From Proteiniphilum sp. UBA5283 (GTDB lineage: Bacteria; Bacteroidota; Bacteroidia; Bacteroidales; Dysgonomonadaceae), in contig DHSP01000001.1 in NCBI GenBank assembly GCA_002408485.1, positions 1 through 6,209 on the forward strand: a stretch of 6,209 nt of DNA. The letters are read 5' to 3'. The translations under genes were made by a program, and so were the position numbers. Every line of letters begins with the position of its first letter. The stretch's first letter is position 1. This document shows, piece by piece, positions 1 through 6,209 of this stretch. The notes beneath the pieces are model-generated. The model did no database searches and was not told the DNA's origin. It saw only the letters and a list, made by a program, of their open reading frames with translations.

Positions 1-260
1 GAATCGACCTTCCGAAAATAGACTTCGTACTTTTCGTCCAGGGTTATTTCATTGAGACTGCCGTGGTATAGCATATTTGCAATGAGATGACATGCCGCGA
101 CATATTTCAGATCATCAGTTCCCCGGTATAGATTCAACACTTTCTCCAGTTCCTGCCGATTATTACTGGCCTTGCTCAATGCGGCAGAAACATCTTTCGG
201 GTAATTATTACATGATATGATTGTTAGCAGTAAGAAATATATTATTGGTAATTTGCTCAT
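1..260 (-). CDS. Lipoprotein, N-terminal part of a transglutaminase-like family protein (partial, runs off window)
   Basis: The frame starts at the ATG complementary to 258-260 and stays open for 86 codons to the window edge, so only the N-terminus is present. Residues 1-17 form a lipoprotein signal peptide: a short polar start, a hydrophobic core (PIIYFLLLTII) and a lipobox ending in Cys17 (TIISC). This predicts a lipid-anchored envelope protein. After the Cys, the pattern Ala-Leu-Ser-Lys-Ala, then Asn-Arg-Gln-Glu-Leu-Glu-Lys-Val-Leu, a Tyr, Lys-Tyr-Val-Ala-Ala, and Leu-Ile-Ala-Asn-Met-x-Tyr-His resembles the conserved N-terminal region of Bacteroidota lipoproteins that carry a transglutaminase-like domain further on. 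That match is from memory of the family, and the catalytic Cys-His-Asp part lies outside the window. It diverges from the SusC/SusD operon. The start is well placed, with a perfect palindrome 4 bp upstream. Lipoprotein: fairly sure. Family: moderately sure. Confidence 0.72.
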   Translation of the reverse strand, partial: MSKLPIIYFLLLTIISCNNYPKDVSAALSKASNNRQELEKVLNLYRGTDDLKYVAACHLIANMLYHGSLNEITLDEKYEVYFRKVD

Positions 261-264
261 AAAG

Positions 265-292
265 TGAAACCTAAAAATATTTTTAGGTTTCA
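265..292. repeat. Perfect 28-bp palindrome in the leader of the minus-strand lipoprotein gene
   Basis: Every base from 265 to 292 pairs with its mirror: the half-site TGAAACCTAAAAAT is followed directly by its reverse complement, with the centre between 278 and 279. As RNA it would form a hairpin of about 12 bp with a tight AT loop. It lies 4 bp upstream of the minus-strand ATG (258-260) and 40 bp downstream of the stop of the decayed gene at 333. It could be an operator for a dimeric repressor, a hairpin controlling translation of the lipoprotein gene, or a terminator for whatever once read through the decayed gene. No good T-tract follows on either strand, which weakens the terminator reading. 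The palindrome is certain; its role is not. Confidence 0.9.
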
Positions 293-332
293 TCAACCAG
301 CAAAAGCTTGTTCTTTATTATAGTTTTCTGAA

Positions 333-709
333 TTAAATTTTCGTTTCCCTCACCAGGGCATCGTACAGCGCCTCCTGCATGCAGCCCTCCCCGATCAGCT
401 TCCGTAAGGCCTCCTCCAGCTTCGCCTGTTGTGACGATGTGAGTGTCGAACTCTGTTGAATAGCCGATGCCAGAGGATCGTCCACTGGCTCTTCAACGTA
501 GGAATCATCCCAATCTCCCCAGATATCTCCATCATCCCAATCCTCGGGATCATCAAACTCCGACCAGTCGGGATCGGGTCAACCCGGCCATTCAGGATCG
601 GGATCCGGATCGTCGGGAGTAATGATTACATCGTCAAGCCAGCCACTTTATCCGGGACATTCGACCTGTATGCATCACGATAAATTTGATTCGCTGTTTG
701 AAATTTCGA
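333..709 (-). pseudogene. Decayed gene encoding an Asp/Trp/Pro-rich protein, family not recognised
   Basis: On the minus strand a coding-like frame ends at a TAA (333-335). Its last about 47 codons read like a normal amphipathic helical tail (for example SSQQAKLEEALRKLIGEG, then CMQEALYDALVRETKI). Before that is a very acidic stretch: 17 of the 35 residues just after the internal stop are Asp or Glu, and 4 are Trp. The frame is cut by TGA at 579-581, inside a Trp-Pro-Gly-(stop)-Pro-Asp-Pro-Asp-Trp context where TGG to TGA is the obvious change. Upstream it continues as DDVIITPDDPDPDPEWPG until TAA at 648-650. There a second frame takes over with coding-like sequence (IYRDAYRSNVPDKVAGL, about 640-690), which suggests a frameshift within about 628-650. 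No start codon with a leader is visible, so the 5' end is lost or further decayed. The stretch looks GC-richer than its flanks. An alternative is non-coding DNA with accidental frames, but the in-frame acidic repeats argue against it. Confidence 0.5.
504..542. repeat. Two copies of a 12-bp direct repeat inside the decayed gene
   Basis: ATCATCCCAATC occurs at 504-515 and again at 531-542, exactly 27 bp (9 codons) apart. On the minus strand both copies read Asp-Trp-Asp-Asp in the decayed frame. Spacing by a whole number of codons supports the view that this stretch was once translated and grew by short tandem duplication. Related Asp-Pro and Trp-Pro units occur just upstream at about 565-615. 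Confidence 0.75.
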
Positions 710-710
710 A

Positions 711-728
711 CAGAGCCCTACCGCTCTG
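711..728. repeat. Small inverted repeat (6-bp arms)
   Basis: CAGAGC (711-716) and GCTCTG (723-728) are perfect inverted arms around a 6-base CCTACC spacer. It sits between the decayed gene and the SusC promoter region. There is no T-tract on either side, so I do not call it a terminator. It may be a remnant of one, or chance. Confidence 0.4.
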
Positions 729-784
729 AAATCCAATACCAATGCCGGTTGTAACAATTACTTAATATTATTGTCATCAAATCG

Positions 785-801
785 TAACTATTATGTAGTT
801 A
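785..801. promoter_or_regulatory. Inverted repeat TAACTA-N5-TAGTTA, candidate operator before the SusC-like gene
   Basis: TAACTA at 785-790 and TAGTTA at 796-801 are perfect 6-bp inverted arms with a 5-base spacer, a spacing suited to a dimeric DNA-binding regulator. The right arm overlaps the weak -7-like element at 799-806, where a bound protein would interfere with RNA polymerase. No regulator is encoded in the window, so the binding protein is unknown. Short AT-rich dyads like this also occur by chance. Confidence 0.35.
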
Positions 802-806
802 TTTTG
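799..806 (+). promoter_or_regulatory. Possible Bacteroidota -7 promoter element for the SusC/SusD operon
   Basis: TTATTTTG matches the Bacteroidota -7 consensus TAnnTTTG at all but one fixed position (T instead of A at the second base). It lies 34 bp before the ATG at 841, leaving a short AT-rich leader, as is usual for this phylum. I see no convincing -33 TTTG at the expected distance. A weak -7 with a poor -33 would fit a promoter needing an activator, but that is inference. Confidence 0.35.
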
Positions 807-840
807 CGGGCAGTTTTAAATATTAACGAAAGATTGTTTT

Positions 841-3800
841 ATGCGGAAAAAGTATCATTGTGTTAAATCACATATCATTATTATCTTATTATTTATGGGC
901 TTTTCATTATCTGCACATGCCCAGAATTTAAATTTGCGCGGCAGGGTTGTGGATACTGAAGATATACCTCTTATCGGTGTAAACGTTATTCAAAAAGGTA
1001 CAACAAACGGAATTGTAACGGATTTGGATGGGAACTTTTCACTTGAAGTGCCGGCCAATTCCACTATTGTATTCTCATATATCGGGTTTGCTGACCAGGA
1101 GGTGGTATGGGAAGGTAGTGGTGATCTGAATATTGTCCTGAAAGAAGACACCGAGTTGCTGGATGAGCTTGTGGTGGTTGGCTATGGTACTCAAAGGAGG
1201 GTTAACCTGACCGGGGCTGTGTCTACAGTGAACGGCGATGAGCTCACAAACCGTCTATCACACTCGGTTACAAACATGTTACAAGGGTCTGTGGCAGGGT
1301 TGAATATTACCACTTCGTCGGGTAAACCGGGCAGCTCGGGGGCAATTAACATCAGAGGCGTGAACTCAATCAACGATACCGATCCGCTGGTGGTTATTGA
1401 CGGCGTTACGGGTGATGCGGGCGACCTGTCGCGGTTGAACCCCAATGATATCAAGTCGATTTCTGTAATTAAAGATGCATCGGCTGCAGCAGTTTATGGT
1501 GCACGTGCCGCATTTGGTGTTATTTTGGTAACTACCAAGTCGGGGGCCGACACAAACAGAAAAGCAGTGGTACGCTACAGCGGCCGCCTTGGCTGGGAAC
1601 AGCCCACAACGAGTACCGACTATGAGAATCGTGGTTATTATTCGGTTTACCATGTGAACAAGTTCTGGCAGGCGGACAACGGTACCAACTATATCAGATA
1701 TTCTGAAAAGGATATGGAGGAGCTTTGGGCACGTGTGAATGACGTGACTGAGCATCCTGACCGTCCCTGGGTTGTGGAAGAAGTAAGAAACGGCCGTCCT
1801 CAATGGGTTTATTATGGTAATTACGACTGGTGGGATATGCTTTACCGTGAAAAGCGCCCCAGCCAGCAGCACAATATTTCCGTGAATGGCGGCACAAATG
1901 GGATTAATTATATGCTCTCGGGCAACTACAACCGTCAGGAGGGCATGCAACGCGCACATCCTGACGTCTTTGACAGATACAACTTGCGCTCAAAAATCGA
2001 CTTTAAGGTAAACGATTGGGCTACTTTATCAAACAATACAGCGATGTATAATTCGAAATATAGTTCGCTGGGCGACGACAACATTGAAAACACAATTGCC
2101 TATAGTTCGCGTCACGCACTGGCAAACTTCCCAATGCAAAATCCCGATGGCTCGTGGATATACGGCACTCCATATCTGAACTACAAGGTGGGGAACGGTC
2201 GCCACATCATGCTCAACGAGCAATCGCACAGAAACTTGGAGAAGACCATGAACGTGTCGAATACAACACGGTTGGAGATGAAGCCGTTTGAGACACTCAA
2301 AATAACCGGAGATTTTACATATCGTTTCAATCAGAGGCAAAATACAAACCGCTCGCAGGAGCTATGGTTCAGAGTATATCCTGATGCTGAACTGGAATCG
2401 TACAACACCGGGGCAGGCGAAAACCAGCTGACCGAAGCCATTACAACAAATAACTTCTACTCTACGAATATATTTGCCAACTACGAAGAGACGTTCAACA
2501 ACAGGCACAACGTGTCTGCTTTGGGTGGATTTAACTATGAGTCGTTTCACCGTAAGAGTATTTCGGCATGGGGACGTGACCTCTCATCGCCTTCACTCGA
2601 CGACCTGAACCTGGTGGGACAAAACGAAGAGGGAGTTACTGAAACCGGTGTTGGTGGCGGCCAGGCAGAATATGCGCTGCTGGGCTTCTTTGGAAGGCTG
2701 AACTACGACTATATGGGCCGTTATCTGTTTGAACTGAGTGGCAGGTATGACGGCTCCTCGCGCTTTGGAAGAGAACACAGGTGGGGATGGTTTCCCTCAG
2801 CATCGGTGGGTTGGCGCATCTCTGAAGAGCCTTTCTTTGAGCCTGCCAGGGATCTGGTGGACAACCTGAAGCTACGCCTGTCATTTGGGTCACTGGGTAA
2901 CCAGAATGTGTCGTCTTACTACACCTATATGCGTTTGGTTTCGATGCATGACTTCAGTGAATATACATTTGGAGAGGGAAGCACCAAGGCTAAATACTCA
3001 TCATTGAGTGCCCCCATTGCATCTGACATGACCTGGGAAACGGTGAAGCAATGGAATGCGGGTGTGGACTATTCGATGTTGAAAAGCCGATTGAGTCTGG
3101 TGGCTGACGTTTATGTTCGGAACACTGTGGATATGCTGACTGAGGGTGTTGCTCTGCCCGGTGTGTACGGTGCCGACTCACCCGAAATGAACGCTGCCGA
3201 TATGCAGACCAGGGGGTATGAATTGTCTTTGAACTGGCGTGATCAGTTTCAACTGGGAAAAAGTCCCTTCTCTTATAATGTGGGACTTGTATTGAGTGAC
3301 TACAAGAGTATTATCACTAAATACGACAACCCTAACAAGACATTTGCCAAACAGTATTATGAAGGCATGGAGCTTGGCGAGATTTGGGGATTTGTTACCG
3401 ACGGACTTTTTCAAACCGACGAAGAGGCAAAAGCTTACGCGAAAGAGGTGGATCTGAGCTATAGCAGCGGTCGCCTGAGAGGTGGCTGGATGGCCGGCGA
3501 CCTGAAGTTTGTCGACCTTGATGGGAATGGTATCTGGGGTATTGGACAAAATACTGTTGACAACCCGGGCGACCGTAAAATTTTAGGCAATTCACTACCC
3601 ACATTATCGTATGGTGTTAACGCAGGATTCGACTGGATGGGATTTGACGCGTCGGTAATGTTACAGGGTACGGGCAATCATTACTGGTATCCAAGTGGTC
3701 ACAACATGAACTTTTGGGGTGGTTTCTCTTACTCATACGTTTCGTTCCTGCCAAAAGACTTTCTTGATAAAGTATGGTCGGAAGAGAATCCCGATTCCTA

Positions 3801-4122
3801 TTTCCCAAGAGCACGGGCCTACGGGGCAACAGGTGGTTATCTGGCAAAAGTGAACGACAGCTATCTGCAGAACCTGAGATACCTGCGCTTGAAGAACGTA
3901 ACTGTGGGTTATACTCTTCCAGCAAACTTAACATCAAAAATTGGTATCGATAATTTACGTGTATATGCATCGGGAGAGAACCTGCACTACTGGTCTCCTT
4001 TGAAGGAGAACACCAAATATATTGATCCGGAAGCGGCATTCAGTCGTTCCAGTGCTGTGCAAAACAACGCATTCTATCCCTGGCCGGCAACCTATATGTT
4101 TGGCATAGATATCACTTTTTAA
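841..4122 (+). CDS. SusC/RagA-family TonB-dependent outer-membrane transporter
   Basis: This 1093-aa protein, a normal length for the family, imports a surface-captured nutrient across the outer membrane using TonB-ExbBD energy. Residues 1-27 are a Sec signal peptide (basic start, IIIILLFMGF core, cleavage after AHA). Residues about 31-104 form a carboxypeptidase-regulatory-like domain (LRGRVVD, GVNVIQKGT, GIVTDLDGNFSL, FSYIGF). A TonB-box-like stretch with VVVGYGTQ starts at 111. The plug spans about 121-233, contains DPLVVIDGV from 181, and ends in the SusC/RagA signature VIKDASAAAVYGARAAFG from 209. The rest is the beta-barrel, ending in an aromatic-rich last strand with C-terminal Phe (MFGIDITF), the usual signal for barrel insertion. 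A DLDGNG loop near 892-897 resembles a calcium-binding loop common in this family. No STN domain fits before the regulatory-like domain. The start is fixed by the signal peptide, and an in-frame stop lies just upstream. The SusD partner follows after 9 bp. The substrate is not predictable from this sequence alone, and the gene appears intact. Confidence 0.96.
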   Translation: MRKKYHCVKSHIIIILLFMGFSLSAHAQNLNLRGRVVDTEDIPLIGVNVIQKGTTNGIVTDLDGNFSLEVPANSTIVFSYIGFADQEVVWEGSGDLNIVLKEDTELLDELVVVGYGTQRRVNLTGAVSTVNGDELTNRLSHSVTNMLQGSVAGLNITTSSGKPGSSGAINIRGVNSINDTDPLVVIDGVTGDAGDLSRLNPNDIKSISVIKDASAAAVYGARAAFGVILVTTKSGADTNRKAVVRYSGRLGWEQPTTSTDYENRGYYSVYHVNKFWQADNGTNYIRYSEKDMEELWARVNDVTEHPDRPWVVEEVRNGRPQWVYYGNYDWWDMLYREKRPSQQHNISVNGGTNGINYMLSGNYNRQEGMQRAHPDVFDRYNLRSKIDFKVNDWATLSNNTAMYNSKYSSLGDDNIENTIAYSSRHALANFPMQNPDGSWIYGTPYLNYKVGNGRHIMLNEQSHRNLEKTMNVSNTTRLEMKPFETLKITGDFTYRFNQRQNTNRSQELWFRVYPDAELESYNTGAGENQLTEAITTNNFYSTNIFANYEETFNNRHNVSALGGFNYESFHRKSISAWGRDLSSPSLDDLNLVGQNEEGVTETGVGGGQAEYALLGFFGRLNYDYMGRYLFELSGRYDGSSRFGREHRWGWFPSASVGWRISEEPFFEPARDLVDNLKLRLSFGSLGNQNVSSYYTYMRLVSMHDFSEYTFGEGSTKAKYSSLSAPIASDMTWETVKQWNAGVDYSMLKSRLSLVADVYVRNTVDMLTEGVALPGVYGADSPEMNAADMQTRGYELSLNWRDQFQLGKSPFSYNVGLVLSDYKSIITKYDNPNKTFAKQYYEGMELGEIWGFVTDGLFQTDEEAKAYAKEVDLSYSSGRLRGGWMAGDLKFVDLDGNGIWGIGQNTVDNPGDRKILGNSLPTLSYGVNAGFDWMGFDASVMLQGTGNHYWYPSGHNMNFWGGFSYSYVSFLPKDFLDKVWSEENPDSYFPRARAYGATGGYLAKVNDSYLQNLRYLRLKNVTVGYTLPANLTSKIGIDNLRVYASGENLHYWSPLKENTKYIDPEAAFSRSSAVQNNAFYPWPATYMFGIDITF

Positions 4123-4131
4123 TTTTTAAAT

Positions 4132-5934
4132 ATGAAGACAATGAAAAAAATATCCATAATAATATCAGTTATATTGCTTTTAACGGGGCTTGCATCGTGC
4201 GAGCAGCTGGATCTTACTCCGAAAGATAAGATGTCGGACTACGACTACTTTAAGAACGCCACAGAGCTTGAGCTGTTTAGCAACCCGTTCTATAACGAAC
4301 TGTTGGACAAATCTCCCTTTGATGAGCAGAGCGATGTGATGGTGAATGCAATCCTGGATGAGGTCATGATTGGCGGAAACAGACGTACCGTCCCTGCTTC
4401 GGGCGGCGGCTGGAACTGGGGCACCTTGCGCCGCATCAACACATTGCTGGAGAATATTGATCAGTGTGCAGACAAGGAGGCTGTTGTCAAATACAGTGCT
4501 GTTGCTCGCTTCTTCCGTGCCTATTTCTATTTCGACAAGGTGCAACGTTTTGGAGATGTACCCTGGTATGATGGACAGCTGAGCTCTACCGATGAAGATC
4601 TGTATAAACCGCGTGATTCACGAGAGCTGATAATGACCAAAATGATAGAGGATATTGATTATGCCATTGCAAATTTACCCGCAGGGAAGAGCGTTTATCG
4701 CGTAAACCGCTGGTCGGCCCTTGCATTGAAATCAAGATTCACCCTGTTTGAAGGTACGTATCGCAAGTATCACAACCTCACGTTTGCGGGCAACAACTAC
4801 AACTACTATCTTGATTTAGCAGCCAAATCGGCTTTGGAGATTATACAAAAAGGTCCCTACAAGGTTTACTCAACCGGTAATCCCGAAAAAGACTATATGA
4901 TGCTGTTTGCAACGCCCGATGCGAATACCGATGAGTATATTCTGGCTATCAAGTTTGATTACGCACTGGGCATTCGGAATAATGCTTCGGCATATACGTT
5001 GCTAACCTCTCAGGGACGACCGGGACTGACCCGTAAGTTCGTCAACACCTACCTGATGAAGGATGGCTCCAGGTTTACGGATCAGGAGGGATGGGAAGTG
5101 ATGCCGTTTAATGAGGAGACAAATAATCGCGACCCACGTTTGGCGCAAAGTATGCGTACTCCCGGTTATACACGTATCAATCAGACAAGAATAGTGGCTC
5201 CCGAGCTGAATGTTGCCACTACCGGTTATCAACCTGTGAAATTTGTACAGGATCCTGCATCTAACAGTAATAACAACGACAGAACAGGTTCGTCGGATGT
5301 GGACATGCCGGTTTTCCGTTATGCAGAGGTTCTGATTAACTATGCCGAAGCCAAGGCTGAACTTGGCACGCTTACTCAGAATGACATCGATATTTCGATA
5401 AAGAAGCTGCGCGACCGCGTAGGTATGCCTAACCTGAATGTTGCGGATGCCAATGCAAGCCCCGATGAGTACCTTGCCTCTGCCACATCAGGTTATCCGA
5501 ATGTTGGCGGCACAAACAAGGGTGTGATACTGGAAATTCGCCGCGATCGCACAATTGAACTGCTTCAGGAAGGTTTGCGATTTGCAGATTTGATCCGCTG
5601 GAAAGCAGGGAAGAGCATCGATCAGCCACTTACCGGTATGTACTTTGAGGGACCGGGTGAGTACGACCTCTCGGGCGACGGCAATATCGACTTGGTTCTT
5701 TACGCTGCAGACGAAGAGAAACCTGCAGAAAGAGAAGGCGTTTCTATCTATAAATTGGGTAAGGACATTTTCCTGACCGAAGGGAATAATGGGTATTTGA
5801 ATTATCACCATAATGCAGAGCGTAACGGATTTAACGAAGAGCGCGACTACCTATACCCTATTCCAATTGATGAGCGTACGCTTAACCCAAACCTAACGCA
5901 AAACCCGGGCTGGAAAGATGGATTGGGATATTGA
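4132..5934 (+). CDS. SusD/RagB-family nutrient-binding surface lipoprotein
   Basis: This 600-aa lipoprotein is the lid partner of the SusC-like barrel and binds the substrate at the cell surface. The signal peptide ends in a lipobox LASC with Cys23, followed by EQLDLTP, as in many SusD proteins. The N-terminal SusD-like region includes NWGTLRRINTLLENI (from 95) and ARFFRAYFYFDKVQRFGDVPW (125-145), the helical TPR-type core. The C-terminal SusD/RagB region includes MPVFRYAEVLINYAEAKAE (from 392), RRDRTIELLQEGLRFADLIRW (470-490) and the family ending YLYPIPIDERTLNPNLTQNP (573-592). A DLSGDGNID segment late in the protein resembles a calcium-binding loop. It starts 9 bp after the upstream stop with no Shine-Dalgarno, only AT-rich sequence, so co-transcription and probably translational coupling are expected. 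An alternative ATG at 4141 (MKKISII) would also give a good signal peptide, so the first three residues are uncertain. The gene is intact. Confidence 0.96.
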   Translation: MKTMKKISIIISVILLLTGLASCEQLDLTPKDKMSDYDYFKNATELELFSNPFYNELLDKSPFDEQSDVMVNAILDEVMIGGNRRTVPASGGGWNWGTLRRINTLLENIDQCADKEAVVKYSAVARFFRAYFYFDKVQRFGDVPWYDGQLSSTDEDLYKPRDSRELIMTKMIEDIDYAIANLPAGKSVYRVNRWSALALKSRFTLFEGTYRKYHNLTFAGNNYNYYLDLAAKSALEIIQKGPYKVYSTGNPEKDYMMLFATPDANTDEYILAIKFDYALGIRNNASAYTLLTSQGRPGLTRKFVNTYLMKDGSRFTDQEGWEVMPFNEETNNRDPRLAQSMRTPGYTRINQTRIVAPELNVATTGYQPVKFVQDPASNSNNNDRTGSSDVDMPVFRYAEVLINYAEAKAELGTLTQNDIDISIKKLRDRVGMPNLNVADANASPDEYLASATSGYPNVGGTNKGVILEIRRDRTIELLQEGLRFADLIRWKAGKSIDQPLTGMYFEGPGEYDLSGDGNIDLVLYAADEEKPAEREGVSIYKLGKDIFLTEGNNGYLNYHHNAERNGFNEERDYLYPIPIDERTLNPNLTQNPGWKDGLGY

Positions 5935-5962
5935 ATATTTACAGTTTAGAGATTGAGTTCGT

Positions 5963-5995
5963 AAAAGGAGCTGCTCCAAAAGGGCAGCTCCTTTT
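5963..5995. terminator. Strong hairpin terminator after the SusC/SusD operon
   Basis: AAAAGGAGCTGC (5963-5974) pairs perfectly with GCAGCTCCTTTT (5984-5995). The 12-bp stem can be lengthened by two pairs (one G-T wobble), leaving a 5-base loop CAAAA. The right arm ends in TTTT, giving a typical intrinsic terminator 28 bp after the SusD stop. The AAAA on the left arm means it could also act on transcription from the other strand. It separates the SusC/SusD transcript from the gene starting at 6176. Confidence 0.88.
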
Positions 5996-6051
5996 CGTTA
6001 AATAGAGATGATATTTTCGAGTAGATTAATGGAACTGTAATGGAAAACACC

Positions 6052-6059
6052 TACTTTTG
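6052..6059 (+). promoter_or_regulatory. Bacteroidota -7 promoter element for the downstream gene
   Basis: TACTTTTG is a full match to the TAnnTTTG consensus, and the following C makes the common TTTGC form. It lies 57 bp past the terminator and 116 bp before the ATG at 6176. Transcription would start near 6066-6068, leaving a leader of about 110 nt. The -33 region around 6026-6032 (TTAATGG) is only a weak match to TTTG. The third gene therefore probably has its own promoter rather than depending on read-through. Confidence 0.65.
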
Positions 6060-6102
6060 CAGATTGATAACACAATTGTCAAAAGGTGTATAATAAAAGT
6101 TG

Positions 6103-6175
6103 GTCCGTCTGCTGTCACAGAGGAGCCAGCAATAAAATAATAAGACAGAAGCTGAATCATATATCTTAAACGGAC
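6103..6175 (+). promoter_or_regulatory. Possible leader structure covering the translation start of the third gene
   Basis: GTCCGT at 6103-6108 is the exact reverse complement of ACGGAC at 6170-6175, which ends directly before the ATG at 6176. Pairing would bury the ribosome entry region. Within the 61-base loop, CTGTC (6112-6116) and GACAG (6144-6148) could also pair. The leader otherwise has an AT-rich stretch (AATAAAATAATAAG) and no Shine-Dalgarno. I recognise no known riboswitch class. The arms are short, so the structure may be chance. Confidence 0.25.
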
Positions 6176-6209
6176 ATGAAAACAAAAATTGTTCTTGCAT
6201 TCCTCTTTA
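6176..6209 (+). CDS. Start of an exported protein (partial, first 11 codons)
   Basis: The ATG at 6176 opens a frame that runs to the window end and reads MKTKIVLAFLF. Two early lysines followed by a hydrophobic run is the start of a signal peptide or lipoprotein signal. The position downstream of a SusC/SusD pair would suit a surface glycan-binding lipoprotein or a secreted enzyme of the same locus, but its own promoter and the upstream terminator allow it to be unrelated. Nothing more can be said from 11 residues. Confidence 0.6.
   Translation, partial: MKTKIVLAFLF

Noticed and set aside
311..330. TATAAT-like hexamer on the minus strand (about 317-323) before the lipoprotein gene
   Set aside because: This resembles the -10 of E. 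coli, not the TAnnTTTG element used in Bacteroidota, and no matching -35/-33 is visible. The AGCTTTTG nearby (minus strand, about 302-309) has two mismatches to the -7 consensus, too weak to call.
456..683. Plus-strand open frame of 75 codons
   Set aside because: It lies opposite the decayed Asp/Trp-rich minus-strand gene. Its Ile/Pro-rich composition is what the antisense of that acidic repeat gives, and it has no leader or recognisable features.
749..774. Short dyads TTGT-A-ACAA and ACAAT...ATTGT upstream of the SusC-like gene
   Set aside because: Arms of four or five bases in AT-rich DNA are expected by chance and do not sit on a recognisable promoter.
1366..1959. Minus-strand open frame of 197 codons inside the SusC-like gene, plus several shorter ones through 4122
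   Set aside because: These are antisense shadows of a gene whose family is unmistakable. They show no domain pattern, signal peptide or promoter.
3617..4039. Minus-strand open frame of 140 codons
   Set aside because: Antisense to the conserved C-terminal barrel of the SusC-like protein, with low-complexity Ser/Arg/Pro-rich translation and no support as a gene.
4370..4582. Plus-strand open frame of 70 codons within the SusD-like gene
   Set aside because: An out-of-frame overlap with a conserved region of the SusD-like protein, with no independent evidence.
6119..6126. GAGGAG-like Shine-Dalgarno in the leader of the third gene
   Set aside because: It is about 50 bases from the ATG at 6176 and has no closer start codon, so it cannot serve as a ribosome site there.

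Overview
The window looks like an ordinary stretch of a Bacteroidota (probably Bacteroidales) chromosome. Four things point there: a tandem SusC-like/SusD-like pair, lipoprotein signal peptides, translation starts preceded by AT-rich sequence rather than a Shine-Dalgarno, and a promoter matching the Bacteroidota -7 element TAnnTTTG. No ribosomal, tRNA, CRISPR, integrase or transposase sequence was seen.

Layout. At the left edge, on the minus strand, is the 5' end of a lipoprotein gene (1-260) resembling the N-terminus of Bacteroidota transglutaminase-like lipoproteins. Just upstream of its start is a perfect 28-bp palindrome (265-292). Further upstream on the same strand (333-709) is what looks like a decayed gene. 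It encodes an Asp/Trp/Pro-rich segment broken by an in-frame stop and an apparent frameshift. A short promoter region (about 750-840) then leads into the main plus-strand operon: a 1093-aa SusC/RagA-family TonB-dependent outer-membrane transporter (841-4122) and, 9 bp later, its 600-aa SusD/RagB-family surface lipoprotein partner (4132-5934). A strong hairpin terminator follows (5963-5995). Next come a separate Bacteroidota-type promoter (6052-6059), a leader of roughly 110 nt, and the first 11 codons of a third plus-strand gene that begins like an exported protein and runs off the window.

How they work together. SusD-like lipoproteins form a lid over the SusC-like barrel. The pair captures a nutrient at the cell surface (usually an oligosaccharide, sometimes a peptide) and imports it with energy from TonB-ExbBD. 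No glycoside hydrolase, sulfatase, peptidase or regulator is complete in the window, so the substrate cannot be named. The transporter has an N-terminal carboxypeptidase-regulatory-like domain and no room for an STN domain, so direct control by an anti-sigma/ECF-sigma pair is unlikely. I found no clearly new system. The most checkable oddities are the palindrome, the broken Asp/Trp-rich gene, and the separately promoted third gene with its structured leader.
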